From a virus, in the IMG/VR virus record IMGVR_UViG_3300018049_000024, positions 1-53,799 of that record: DNA of 53,799 nucleotides, one strand, 5' to 3'. Both the position numbers and the translations under genes were made by a program. Under the pieces are notes generated by a model. The model was not told the DNA's origin and did no database searches. It saw only the letters and a list, made by a program, of their open reading frames with translations. Below are positions 27,430-36,260 of this stretch, piece by piece (the first letter of the stretch is position 1; each line of letters starts with the position of its first letter).

Positions 27430-28130
27430 AAAATATTGAATGGCAAGACGATAGAGATATATATGGAAGAATGTTGTTACTTACAGATTCTTTTTTGTTT
27501 AATGGGTTGCGTAATGCTGTAGATCATTATGATGCAGATTTTACAGATGCATTAACCTGGGGGCAGCTAAAAAGTAAAAGATGGTTATTACAAGAATTGC
27601 ACAAATGCAATAAAGAAGATTTAGGAACTGTCTTTTTATGTGCTGGTTGGTATGCTATTTTAGCTGGTATGCTATTTGAAGATAGTTTTAATATAGATAG
27701 AATATTATCATTTGACATTGATGTAGATTGCGTTCCTATTGCTGAAACAATCAATAAAAAATATGTATCAAAAGATTGGCAATTTAAAGCACTCCAATAC
27801 GATATACATGATATAACATATAAAGATTTTTCTTGGACATTTTGGAGTAATAAAAATAATAGGATGAGCTATCCTATAACTGAATCTGCTGATACTGTTA
27901 TCAATACAAGTTGTGAGCATATTGATAACTTTAAATTGTGGTATGATTCTTTACCTTTTGGCATATTACTAATACTACAAACAAATAATTATTTTGAAAT
28001 AGAAGATCATATTAACTGCTCAGAGTCATTAGAGAATTTTGCAGCCAGTACACCAATGGATAAAGTGTTATATGAAGGTGAGTTAGATTGTAACAAATAT
28101 ACAAGGTTTATGAGGATAGGAATAAAGTAA
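27426..28130 (+). CDS. Methyltransferase-like protein (class I fold)
   Basis: 234 residues. 'DLGTVFLCAGWYAILAGMLF' is a strand-glycine-helix start in place of the classical E/DxGxGxG; 'RILSFDIDVDCVPIAETIN' supplies the acidic residue after strand 2; 'ADTVINTSCEHIDNFKLWYD' and 'LPFGILLILQTNNYFEIEDH' resemble strands 4-5 of Rossmann methyltransferases. SAM binding is inferred from this order; the glycine motif is degenerate. It is flanked by the sulfotransferase-like gene and by an rSAM gene that starts immediately after its stop. Confidence 0.55.
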   Translation: MKNIEWQDDRDIYGRMLLLTDSFLFNGLRNAVDHYDADFTDALTWGQLKSKRWLLQELHKCNKEDLGTVFLCAGWYAILAGMLFEDSFNIDRILSFDIDVDCVPIAETINKKYVSKDWQFKALQYDIHDITYKDFSWTFWSNKNNRMSYPITESADTVINTSCEHIDNFKLWYDSLPFGILLILQTNNYFEIEDHINCSESLENFAASTPMDKVLYEGELDCNKYTRFMRIGIK

Positions 28131-29195
28131 ATGTACAAGTATTCAGACATCCGCCAAATCCACTTAGAGGTTACCCAAAAATGCAATGCCTCCTGTCCAA
28201 TGTGCGATAGGAACCAAAATGGGGGTGATATTAATCCACATATAAATCTAGATGAACTAACATTACAAGACTGCCAAAAAATATTTGAGCCAGAGTTTAT
28301 ACAACAATTAGACGCTATGTATATGTGCGGTAATCTTGGAGATCCAATAATTGCTAAAGATACAATAAAAATATTTGAATATTTTAGGGATCATAATGAG
28401 CATATGTGGCTGTCTATGAATACGAACGGCGGCGCACGGGACAGAGAGTGGTGGCAAATGCTCGCTAGGATACTTAGAAAGCCCGCTGTTGTGATTTTTT
28501 CAGTAGATGGGTTAGCTGATACTAATCATTTATATCGTCAAGGTGTGATATGGGAACACGTTGAAATGAATATGAGGGCGTTTATTGAAGCAGGCGGCAG
28601 GGCTCGTTGGGATTTTTTAGTATTTGAACATAATCAACATCAAATAGAAGAAGCCAGGGCATTGGCAGAGAGTTGGGGAGTAGAAAGATTTGTAACTAAA
28701 AAGACAGCTAGGTTTGTGACAGCTAATGCAAAGCCAAAAGAAAACCACCAAGCAGTAAATCGTAAAGGCGAAAAAACACAAGAGCTAAAAAAGCCAACTG
28801 AAGAATACCAAAACGCCGCTGCGAAAAAATTACCAGACCTTATTGAAAAATATGGCACGATAGAAGATTATACATCTAAAGTTCCTATTGAGTGTAAAGT
28901 TAAAAAAGATAATAGTTTATTTGTTTCAGCAGAAGGTTTATTATTGCCTTGTTGCTGGACTGCCGGTAGAATGTATAAATGGTGGTTAGAAAATCCATAT
29001 AAAGAACAAATCTGGGGATATATTAATCAAGCTGGCGGAAAAAGTAGTATCAATGCTAAGAAAGTGGGGATGAAAGCAGTGTTTGAAACAGGAATATTTG
29101 ATTCTATAGAAAAATCTTTTACTAATAATAGAATGAGAGTTTGTGCGCTAAAATGTGGAGTTGAACTTGATTTAGTGAAGTCTCAATATGAGTAA
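28131..29195 (+). CDS. Radical SAM protein with C-terminal SPASM-like cysteines (2)
   Basis: 354 residues. C18-C22-C25 (KCNASCPMC) is the rSAM cluster motif, close to the N-terminus. C-terminal cysteines in 'EGLLLPCCWTAGRMYKWW' and 'RVCALKCGVELD' suggest an auxiliary cluster. Middle segments 'DGLADTNHLYRQGVIWEHVE' and 'FLVFEHNQHQIEEARALAES' match the rSAM gene at 21443 closely, so the two are paralogues. Like that gene it is followed by an N-terminal-twitch rSAM with a small overlap. The first about 100 bases and the stretch around 28400-28500 are richer in GC than the rest. Confidence 0.87.
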   Translation: MYKYSDIRQIHLEVTQKCNASCPMCDRNQNGGDINPHINLDELTLQDCQKIFEPEFIQQLDAMYMCGNLGDPIIAKDTIKIFEYFRDHNEHMWLSMNTNGGARDREWWQMLARILRKPAVVIFSVDGLADTNHLYRQGVIWEHVEMNMRAFIEAGGRARWDFLVFEHNQHQIEEARALAESWGVERFVTKKTARFVTANAKPKENHQAVNRKGEKTQELKKPTEEYQNAAAKKLPDLIEKYGTIEDYTSKVPIECKVKKDNSLFVSAEGLLLPCCWTAGRMYKWWLENPYKEQIWGYINQAGGKSSINAKKVGMKAVFETGIFDSIEKSFTNNRMRVCALKCGVELDLVKSQYE

Positions 29196-30318
29196 TACAT
29201 TTTGTGCTTTGCCATTTGTTCATTCTTGTGTTAGAGTAGGCGGCACAATGTCTCCTTGTTGTAGATTTCATGACTCGGCATATTTAATAGACGGTATGAA
29301 TCCTAGAGAATATTTTGACTCAAGACATCTTGAAGATATTCGTAAGAAAATGATAGCTGGTGAAAAGTTAAAAGGTTGCGCCAAGTGTTATCAAGAAGAA
29401 GAATTAGGTAAAAAGAGTATGAGGCAACATGCAAATAATGAGTATAAAAAATTTGCTGGAACGATATACCCTAACAGAGAAGTTAAGTTTATAGAAGTTA
29501 GTTTTGACAATTTGTGTAATATGGCGTGTGTGTCTTGCACACCGATAGAAAGTTCTAAATGGGGAGAGTATTTAGAAGAACTAAATTATGATAATAAACT
29601 AGGTAGCAGATACAAACAATCTCCAGTTTCAATAATAGACATAGATTATACAGATAATGATTATACTACCACTGATAAAATAAAGTTATTAGGTGGTGAG
29701 CCTTTTTTAAATGTTAAGAATATTGAGTTTTTAGAAAAATTTCAGTTAGAACAATTACATTTTATGATGCACACTAATTGCTCTTTAGTACCAAATAAAA
29801 AATGGAATGAGTTACTTGAAAAAATAAGGTTATTGCAAATAACATTATCTATTGACGGTATGGGTGAGGTAGCAGAGTTTTCGCGATATGGGGTTGAATG
29901 GAATCAGGTTGAACGGGCATTGGATTGGTTTATAAAGTTCAAGGAAAAGAAGAAATATCAAGATATAAAGAAAGGTAAAGGTGTATATCTATCTGTACAT
30001 TCAGTAATTCATATTTTTAACATATTTGATCTTAATAATTTTAAAAATTATCTTATTGATAAACAGTTGAGATATAATTTTGATATACTCAGTAATCCGC
30101 ACCATTTAGATATAAAGATATTACCAAAGCAAATAAAAGAACAGCTAATAGATACAATTGATTATGCTTATATACGAAACTATTTAATAAAAAATATTGA
30201 TTATGTAGATAATGATAGTTTAGATAGATTTTTTATTTACGCAGAACGATTACAAAAAAGACAGCATTTTAATTTTGTAGATACTATAGTAGAGGAGATT
30301 AAAAAATGCAATGGTTAG
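29188..30318 (+). CDS. Radical SAM protein, N-terminal twitch type (B2)
   Basis: 376 residues. N-terminal signature 'FCALPFVHSCVRVGGTMSPC' with C6, C24-C25, then C64 and C67 ('GCAKCYQEEELGKKSMR'); rSAM motif C110-C114-C117 (LCNMACVSC); LGGEP at about 168-172; 'LSIDGMGEVAEFSRYGVEW' in the middle. It resembles the gene at 22686 and follows the matching SPASM-type partner, so the two-gene unit occurs twice. It overlaps the upstream gene by eight bases and the next by thirteen. Substrate unknown. Confidence 0.88.
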   Translation: MSNTFCALPFVHSCVRVGGTMSPCCRFHDSAYLIDGMNPREYFDSRHLEDIRKKMIAGEKLKGCAKCYQEEELGKKSMRQHANNEYKKFAGTIYPNREVKFIEVSFDNLCNMACVSCTPIESSKWGEYLEELNYDNKLGSRYKQSPVSIIDIDYTDNDYTTTDKIKLLGGEPFLNVKNIEFLEKFQLEQLHFMMHTNCSLVPNKKWNELLEKIRLLQITLSIDGMGEVAEFSRYGVEWNQVERALDWFIKFKEKKKYQDIKKGKGVYLSVHSVIHIFNIFDLNNFKNYLIDKQLRYNFDILSNPHHLDIKILPKQIKEQLIDTIDYAYIRNYLIKNIDYVDNDSLDRFFIYAERLQKRQHFNFVDTIVEEIKKCNG

Positions 30319-30842
30319 ATATTTTAAAAAATAAAAAACAAATACATTATTTTAGTAATAGAACAGTTGATAAGCAACTTATTGTAGATATATTAGATGA
30401 GTTGCATGAGTATTGCCCGTCTAAGCAAAATAAAACACCATACACTATCAAAGTTGTTCCATCAGAAGGTAATGAAAGCCTAAAAGAAGCCATATTTTAT
30501 AATACTTGGTGTGATTCACCGAGCCCATCAGATCCAAGAAATACACAAGTATTAGCTCCTTATACTTTTTTATTTAAGACTACTACTTTGGAGCCAATTG
30601 GAATGATCGAGATAGGAATAGCATCTACTTTTATTGCTTACGCAGCAATATCTAGAGGATTGTCAATTGGATTTTGTGAATGCTATAAAAAAGACGATAT
30701 TGATTTGATGTTAGGAATTGGATATCCAATAGTTGGTGATGAGACATTTTATCACCCATTGCAAAAAAAGAAAAAGCAGCATCATTTCGAAGAGGAAGGA
30801 CCAAAAAAGCAAGATAGCTCAGAATATATTTTATGGGTATAA
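30306..30842 (+). CDS. Nitroreductase-like FMN protein
   Basis: 178 residues, near the usual 180-220 for the family. The N-terminus 'WLDILKNKKQIHYFSNRTVD' has the nitroreductase '..R.S.R.F....V' layout in degenerate form. 'NTQVLAPYTFLFK' corresponds to the 'L..AP..ivv' strand, and 'EIGIASTFIAYAAISRGLSI' followed by GFC matches the 'd.g.a..nl.laA...Gl' core helix. FMN is the expected cofactor. It is paralogous to the gene at 41768 ('QVLAPWILLFN', 'EIGIFSAFIMLALANRGI'). In other systems such enzymes oxidise peptides or reduce flavin-dependent substrates. It has a good GAGGA ribosome site. Confidence 0.65.
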   Translation: MQWLDILKNKKQIHYFSNRTVDKQLIVDILDELHEYCPSKQNKTPYTIKVVPSEGNESLKEAIFYNTWCDSPSPSDPRNTQVLAPYTFLFKTTTLEPIGMIEIGIASTFIAYAAISRGLSIGFCECYKKDDIDLMLGIGYPIVGDETFYHPLQKKKKQHHFEEEGPKKQDSSEYILWV

Positions 30843-30855
30843 TATTAAGATAAAT

Positions 30856-31566
30856 ATGATTATTGCAATTGTTGGGTGTAGTTATACTCACTATAAAGAT
30901 AGCGACTCTTTATTTGGCACTTATCCATATTTTTTATCTAAAAGTTTTCCAAATTATAATATAGTAGATTTATCTACGCCAGGTGGGAGTAATGATAGTG
31001 CATATTTGAGATTACAATGGTATGAGCAGAGATATGGCAAAGTCATTGATAAAGTCATTATGCAAGTTACCCACTTATATAGAACATTTATTCATTCTAA
31101 AGCAGAGGTAAAAAGTATACAGTTAAAAGATATAGATTTATTTGATGAAATAGATACTAAAAATAATTATTTTTATACAAATGGGTCTGTAAATAAAATT
31201 GTTGGAAGACATATGAGTATGAATAGTTCTGAACCAAATTTAAAGTGGATTGACAATCATCTCGGTAAAAATTTTAAACAATCTAAAGAAATAGAGTTAG
31301 CTACGTGGAAATCACAATGGCAAACAAAACAGTCTGTAGATTTGATTAATGCTACATATGATTCTATATTTTTTGATTGGCATAATAGCACAAAATATAA
31401 TATGAGTTTTATGCCTTATCGAAAAGATGTTTTACATTTAGGATCCGTAGAAGATTTATTAGGTACTGATTATTTTGAAAAACACGGCAAAGAGATAACA
31501 TATCATTTTGGAAAAGTAGAGCAGAAACAAATTGCAGATATGATAGGCGAAATACTGTGGAAATAA
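30856..31566 (+). CDS. SGNH-hydrolase-like protein
   Basis: 236 residues from the ATG at 30856; longer reading upstream would overlap the preceding gene and has no homologous start. 'MIIAIVGCSYTHYKDSDSLF' carries G-C-S9, the nucleophile block equivalent to GDS. 'STPGGSNDSAYLR' fits block II-like glycine and asparagine. The C-terminal His block is weak (H at 'YHFGK'). SGNH proteins are typically acyl esterases or acyltransferases acting on glycans. Two other genes here (36805 and 48244) carry the same GCS-T entry. It overlaps the next rSAM gene by ten bases. Confidence 0.6.
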   Translation: MIIAIVGCSYTHYKDSDSLFGTYPYFLSKSFPNYNIVDLSTPGGSNDSAYLRLQWYEQRYGKVIDKVIMQVTHLYRTFIHSKAEVKSIQLKDIDLFDEIDTKNNYFYTNGSVNKIVGRHMSMNSSEPNLKWIDNHLGKNFKQSKEIELATWKSQWQTKQSVDLINATYDSIFFDWHNSTKYNMSFMPYRKDVLHLGSVEDLLGTDYFEKHGKEITYHFGKVEQKQIADMIGEILWK

Positions 31567-32648
31567 AAATAGATAACAAAGTTCCATTTTGTTTTGCCCC
31601 TTGGGTTGGATTGCATGCAAGAGCAACTCAAAAAATTGATGAACCAAAAAAATTAAGGTATGCGCCTTGTTGTGCTTGGCAAAGTGATTTTGTAGATGAT
31701 ATACAGTTTACAGATATCAAAGAAAAAATGTTAAGACAAGATATCTCTATTATTAAATCCTGTAAAGAATGTATAGATGAAGAAAGAGTTAGCCAATGGT
31801 CCGAGAGGTTAAACTATAAAAGAAAAGTAAATGAAAAAAATTATTTTACTTTAGATAAAATAAATTGGCTAGATGTTCGTCCTTCAAATTTATGTAATCT
31901 AAAATGCATTATTTGTACAGCACATAATTCATCTATGATTGCAAAAGAAGAAAACATTCAATATCATGATGCCTCATTGGATGATTTAAAAAAGTTAGAT
32001 TTATCAGATGTTAAACAGCTTAAAATTTTAGGTGGAGAGCCTACTATACAAGCATCAGCATTAAGTTTTATTGACTATATGTGTGACACTTACGATGTGT
32101 CAAACATGCAGTTACATATTACATCTAATGGAACAAATATAAATGAGAGTTTAATTAATAAGTGTCTTCCATTTAATGAGTCAATTTATACTATAAGCAT
32201 TGATGGTACAGGTAAGGTATTTGAATACATTAGGAAAAATGCAGATTGGGAATCAGTAAGACAAAATATATTATTTTTGAAAGATATGACTACTAAACAT
32301 AAAAATATAGTTTTGGACTTACAATCAACTATAGGAGCTATTGCTTTTGTTACAGTTAATAAATGGCTAGAAGAGTTTATTGGGTTAGATGTACCTTCTA
32401 GGTTTTTTCTCGCTCAAGGTAAAAGAAATTCTATTGCAGCAGTTCCTTTAAAATATAAAAAGAAAGTTAGAAGTTATTTGAAAACAATAAACCACGAGTA
32501 TGCTAATATAATTTATAAAATGAGTGACGCAATCAAATATGATAAGAACAGTTATGAGGCGTTTTATAATCATGTATTATCTAAAGATAAAATAAGAAAT
32601 ACAAACATTTTAGATTTACATCCTTATTTTAAAGAGTTTTTGAAATGA
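31557..32648 (+). CDS. Radical SAM protein, N-terminal twitch type (C)
   Basis: 363 residues with a GTG start at 31557, overlapping the previous stop; 'AGGCGA' lies about six bases upstream. The N-terminus has C12 ('PFCFAPWVGLHARA'), C38-C39 ('YAPCCAW'), C69 and C72 ('SCKECIDEERVSQWS'); the rSAM motif is C113-C117-C120 (LCNLKCIIC); LGGEP at about 158-162; then 'ISIDGTGKVFEYIRKNADWE'. It is one of the shorter members of the set. Nothing indicates the substrate. Overlap of four bases with the next gene. Confidence 0.86.
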   Translation: MEIKIDNKVPFCFAPWVGLHARATQKIDEPKKLRYAPCCAWQSDFVDDIQFTDIKEKMLRQDISIIKSCKECIDEERVSQWSERLNYKRKVNEKNYFTLDKINWLDVRPSNLCNLKCIICTAHNSSMIAKEENIQYHDASLDDLKKLDLSDVKQLKILGGEPTIQASALSFIDYMCDTYDVSNMQLHITSNGTNINESLINKCLPFNESIYTISIDGTGKVFEYIRKNADWESVRQNILFLKDMTTKHKNIVLDLQSTIGAIAFVTVNKWLEEFIGLDVPSRFFLAQGKRNSIAAVPLKYKKKVRSYLKTINHEYANIIYKMSDAIKYDKNSYEAFYNHVLSKDKIRNTNILDLHPYFKEFLK

Positions 32649-34030
32649 TATCCCCAACCTTTTGCGCCCTACCCTGGCTACACCTGTCCTCAAGACCCGA
32701 CGGAAAAATGCGAACCTGCTGCACCTCGAATGCAAGTTCCGTGCAAGACCCAGACTCATCTAATAAAATTGGAGGAGGAGAAGTTGGCGTGGTAAAAAAT
32801 GATGATGGTGTTCCTGCTAATTTTAATCATACTAGCTTGGCAGATGCTTGGAACTCATCATATATGCGTAATGTTAGGAAAATGATGTTGCGAGGTGAAA
32901 AACCTGCGTCTTGTCTAAAGTGTTACAAAGAAGAAGACGCTGGGCACAGATCCAAACGCAATTGGGAAACAGAGTATTGGGCAGCACGATATGATTTGCC
33001 TACCATGGTTGAAGCTACTCAAGAAGATGGTAGTATAGAGCCAAAGATTCGTTATATTGATTTGAGGATGGGCACCAAATGCCAGTTAGCTTGTGTTATG
33101 TGTTCACCTCATGACTCGTCAGGTTGGGTAAAAGATTGGCAAGAGATATTTCCACAAATACAAAATGAAAAACTAAAAGGAACATCAGAATGGAAAAATA
33201 AAGGAAAAGTGCATGGAGCATCTTATAATTGGCATTTAGACAACCCTAGATTTTGGAAAGAGTTGATGGAACAAGTTCCACATATGTACCAATTGTATTT
33301 TGCAGGTGGCGAAAGCCTTATTATTGATGAACATTATGATTTATTAGAAGAGTGTATAAAGAAAGGGTATGCCAAAAACATAGAGCTTAGGTATAACTCA
33401 AATGCTGTTGAATGGCGTGAAGATTTATTTGATTTGTGGCAAGAGTTTAAACGAGTAAGATTCCATTACTCAATTGATGCTGATGGAGAAAGAAATGATT
33501 ATATTAGATATCCAAGTAATTGGCAACATCAAGAAGATGTATTTTGGAAATTAGATGAAACTACTGATAATGTTGAAGTTACTACTGCTACGACTATAAT
33601 GTTATTGAATATTGGTTATATACCTGAATTTGTACAATGGAAGGTAAATCAAGGTTTTAGAAAAATAAATAAATGGCCCTTAGGAGCAGGAGGAGTTAAT
33701 ATGCATTTTGCTTACTGGCCTCCACAGCTAAATGTAAAAGTTCTTCCACAAAATATAAAAGAAAAAATTACAAACAAGTATGAGAAAGAATTTTACCCTT
33801 GGTGTCGTGAAAATTGGCAAAAATTTACAGGTGTAACAGAAGCTGGAATAGAGTATGACACTTGGAATGAGGCAGTATATGGAATTAAACGATACCAAGG
33901 ATTAATAAAGTTTATGAACTCAGAGGATTGGAGTTCTAGATTGCCAGAAACTAGAGAATATTTAAAATTAGTTGATTCTCGACGAGGATTAGACTATACA
34001 AAAACATTTCCATTATTAGAGGATTTATAA
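32645..34030 (+). CDS. Radical SAM protein, N-terminal twitch type with GGES (D1)
   Basis: 461 residues. The N-terminus 'FCALPWLHLSSRPDGKMRTC' has C7, C25-C26, C90 and C93 ('SCLKCYKEEDAGHRSKR'); rSAM motif C146-C150-C153 (KCQLACVMC). The SAM-binding motif is AGGES instead of GGEP. An insertion follows the first cysteine pair (about 30-65). It is paralogous to the next gene. The first about 120 bases (32645-32760) are about 53 percent GC, while the next 60 fall to about 38 percent, a sharp change inside one frame. Confidence 0.86.
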   Translation: MISPTFCALPWLHLSSRPDGKMRTCCTSNASSVQDPDSSNKIGGGEVGVVKNDDGVPANFNHTSLADAWNSSYMRNVRKMMLRGEKPASCLKCYKEEDAGHRSKRNWETEYWAARYDLPTMVEATQEDGSIEPKIRYIDLRMGTKCQLACVMCSPHDSSGWVKDWQEIFPQIQNEKLKGTSEWKNKGKVHGASYNWHLDNPRFWKELMEQVPHMYQLYFAGGESLIIDEHYDLLEECIKKGYAKNIELRYNSNAVEWREDLFDLWQEFKRVRFHYSIDADGERNDYIRYPSNWQHQEDVFWKLDETTDNVEVTTATTIMLLNIGYIPEFVQWKVNQGFRKINKWPLGAGGVNMHFAYWPPQLNVKVLPQNIKEKITNKYEKEFYPWCRENWQKFTGVTEAGIEYDTWNEAVYGIKRYQGLIKFMNSEDWSSRLPETREYLKLVDSRRGLDYTKTFPLLEDL

Positions 34031-35380
34031 ATGTCAAACTTTTGTCCGTTACCATGGAATAGTGTTAGCACACGAAATAATGGTGATATGAGAGTTTGCT
34101 GTCATGCTAACAGTTATACAGCGAATAGAGGAATACTTCGTAAAAAAGATAATACGCCATATAATGCTGGTGTTGATGATTGGGATGAGGTAAGAAATTC
34201 TGACTTACTGAAAGAAGTTCGCAAAACAATGCTCAACGGAGAGTGGCATCCAGAGTGCGAAAGATGCAGACAAGAGGAAGTAAACGGGTATGTTAGTCGA
34301 AGGATGTATGAGTCTAAAGATTGGGCAGAGTATCATGGAGACTTTACTGAAGATAAAGCCAGACAAGTTACACAAGAAGATGGAACAATAGATGTTGGTG
34401 CTATGTCACTTGATTATATGGATATAAGATATGGTAATTTTTGCAATTTGAAATGTCGTATGTGTGGCCCAACAGATAGTCATCAATGGTATGATGATCA
34501 TGTAAAGTTATATAATACTACATCTTATCCAGAAACAAGTGGCAAAATTCATTTAGAAAAAAATGAAAAAGGAAGATGGACCACATCAGCTTATGATTGG
34601 TTTGTTGGCAATAAGCATCATATCAAAAGTTTGCAGGATAGAGCTAAAAGTTTAAAAAAACTATATATAGTTGGCGGTGAGCCTCTTATAATTCAAGAGC
34701 ATACTGATTTATTGGAAATGCTAGTAGAAACAGGAGACTGTAAACATTTACAATTAGAGTATAATACAAATTTGACTAATATTACAGATAAGGTTTATAA
34801 ATTATGGGAAAATTTTAAACAAATTCGTATAGGTGCTAGTATAGATGGGTATGGTAAAGTATTAGAGTATCAACGCCATCCAGCAAAATGGGATATGATT
34901 TATGAAAATATGGTATTATTAGAGCAAAATGATAAAGTCAATTTGAAGGCTTGGATTGCATATACTATTACTCCGTATAATGTTTATCATTTACCTGAGT
35001 TTATGAAATGGAAATTATGTGATAGTAATCTTACAAAATTTAATCCAAAAACATCGCCTCGCCCAGTAATTAGTGAGCATTTGTGTCATAATCCAAAATA
35101 TTACAATATCAAGTTGTTACCAAAACATCATAAAGAAGCTGTTGTAAAAAAGAATTTAGAGTATTGTGATTGGATTGAAAAAACAGAGTTTGGGGATAAT
35201 ATAAAATCAGCATTCAAAAAAATATTAACAAATGTTAATACTTTTATGATGAGTGAAGATTTGTATGAGAAAGAAGGACAGGAATTTATAAATTTAACAC
35301 TTAAATTAGATAAAATTCGAAATCAATCTATAATAGATATAGTACCTGAATTAGAGGATATGTTTGATGCATATTACTAA
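34031..35380 (+). CDS. Radical SAM protein, N-terminal twitch type (D2)
   Basis: 449 residues, starting directly after the previous stop. The N-terminus 'FCPLPWNSVSTRNNGDMRVC' has C5, C23-C24, C76 and C79 ('ECERCRQEEVNGYVSRRM'); rSAM motif C138-C142-C145 (FCNLKCRMC); VGGEP at about nt 34672-34686; 'ASIDGYGKVLEYQRHPAKW'. It shares with the preceding gene the insertion after the first cysteine pair and 'TQEDG' before the rSAM barrel. The pair is a tandem duplication within the operon. Substrate unknown. Confidence 0.87.
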   Translation: MSNFCPLPWNSVSTRNNGDMRVCCHANSYTANRGILRKKDNTPYNAGVDDWDEVRNSDLLKEVRKTMLNGEWHPECERCRQEEVNGYVSRRMYESKDWAEYHGDFTEDKARQVTQEDGTIDVGAMSLDYMDIRYGNFCNLKCRMCGPTDSHQWYDDHVKLYNTTSYPETSGKIHLEKNEKGRWTTSAYDWFVGNKHHIKSLQDRAKSLKKLYIVGGEPLIIQEHTDLLEMLVETGDCKHLQLEYNTNLTNITDKVYKLWENFKQIRIGASIDGYGKVLEYQRHPAKWDMIYENMVLLEQNDKVNLKAWIAYTITPYNVYHLPEFMKWKLCDSNLTKFNPKTSPRPVISEHLCHNPKYYNIKLLPKHHKEAVVKKNLEYCDWIEKTEFGDNIKSAFKKILTNVNTFMMSEDLYEKEGQEFINLTLKLDKIRNQSIIDIVPELEDMFDAYY

Positions 35381-36260
35381 TGAAAATCTAGATTGTTGTA
35401 TAGTTACATTTTTTCTTCATAATGTTTGTAACTATCAATGCTCTTACTGTAGTGAATATCATAATGGCGGAGATCAACGATGGCCAGAGGATTGGAAACC
35501 ATATCTTAATTTCATTAATGAAATAAAGAAACGCAACAAATATGTTTATATTGAAGTTTTAGGCGGAGAGCCTACAGTTTGGCCTCAGTTTCAAGATTTT
35601 GTAGAATATATTAGTGATGATGATGTGTTTATTGAGTTTGCTACAAATGCAAGTAGAACTTTGAGATATTGGAAAGAGTTTAGATTGCATCATGGTTATG
35701 TGTTTTTATCTTGGCATCATGAACAAGCAGATGATGATCATTTTTATCAAGTAGCTGAGATATTGCAAGATAAAGCAAGCGTATCTATTCCTCTAATGAT
35801 GCTTCCTGAAAACTTTGATAGAGGAAAAAAGTTATATGATAGATTAAAAAAGTTAAAGGTAGAAATAACACCAAAATTTACTCGCGTGTCTATACATGGA
35901 TTTCAATATCCTAATTATACAGAGGAACAAACAAGTTGGATCAAGAGTAGTTATTACAATAAGATGATGCCATTTAATATTGATTGGAAAATACCAATAC
36001 AGTTACATTTAGATGGAGTTCCAACAAAATTTGTAGACATTCTTTCAGAAAATCTTCATTATTTTGAGAATTATACTTGCACTGCAGGAATAAAAAGATT
36101 TTATGTAGAGCCAAATGGTAATGTAAAACGGTGCACAAAAAGTGTTGGTGGAATCGTAGCAAATATATTTGAAGATTATACTTTGCCTACTGATCCTATT
36201 GTTTGTGATTATAAGGCTTGCCCTTGTAAATTAGATGCTTTAGTTGAAAAATGGAAATAA
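35367..36260 (+). CDS. Radical SAM protein, short type without N-terminal twitch (E1)
   Basis: 297 residues from the ATG at 35367, with AGAGGA nine bases upstream; the TTG three bases earlier is less likely. C21-C25-C28 (VCNYQCSYC) followed by 'EYHNGGDQRWPEDW', and LGGEP with 'TVWPQF' downstream, define a compact rSAM barrel. C-terminal cysteines in 'YTCTAGIKRFYVEPNGNVKRC' region, plus 'CDYKACPCKLD', look like a short SPASM-like segment. The motif surroundings (CNY.CSYC, GGEPT) match the rSAM gene at 42480. It overlaps the previous gene by 14 bases. Confidence 0.84.
   Translation: MHITNENLDCCIVTFFLHNVCNYQCSYCSEYHNGGDQRWPEDWKPYLNFINEIKKRNKYVYIEVLGGEPTVWPQFQDFVEYISDDDVFIEFATNASRTLRYWKEFRLHHGYVFLSWHHEQADDDHFYQVAEILQDKASVSIPLMMLPENFDRGKKLYDRLKKLKVEITPKFTRVSIHGFQYPNYTEEQTSWIKSSYYNKMMPFNIDWKIPIQLHLDGVPTKFVDILSENLHYFENYTCTAGIKRFYVEPNGNVKRCTKSVGGIVANIFEDYTLPTDPIVCDYKACPCKLDALVEKWK

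Noticed and set aside
30849-30856. GATAAATA as a late promoter
   Set aside because: It overlaps the start codon of the SGNH-like gene, leaving no leader for that gene.
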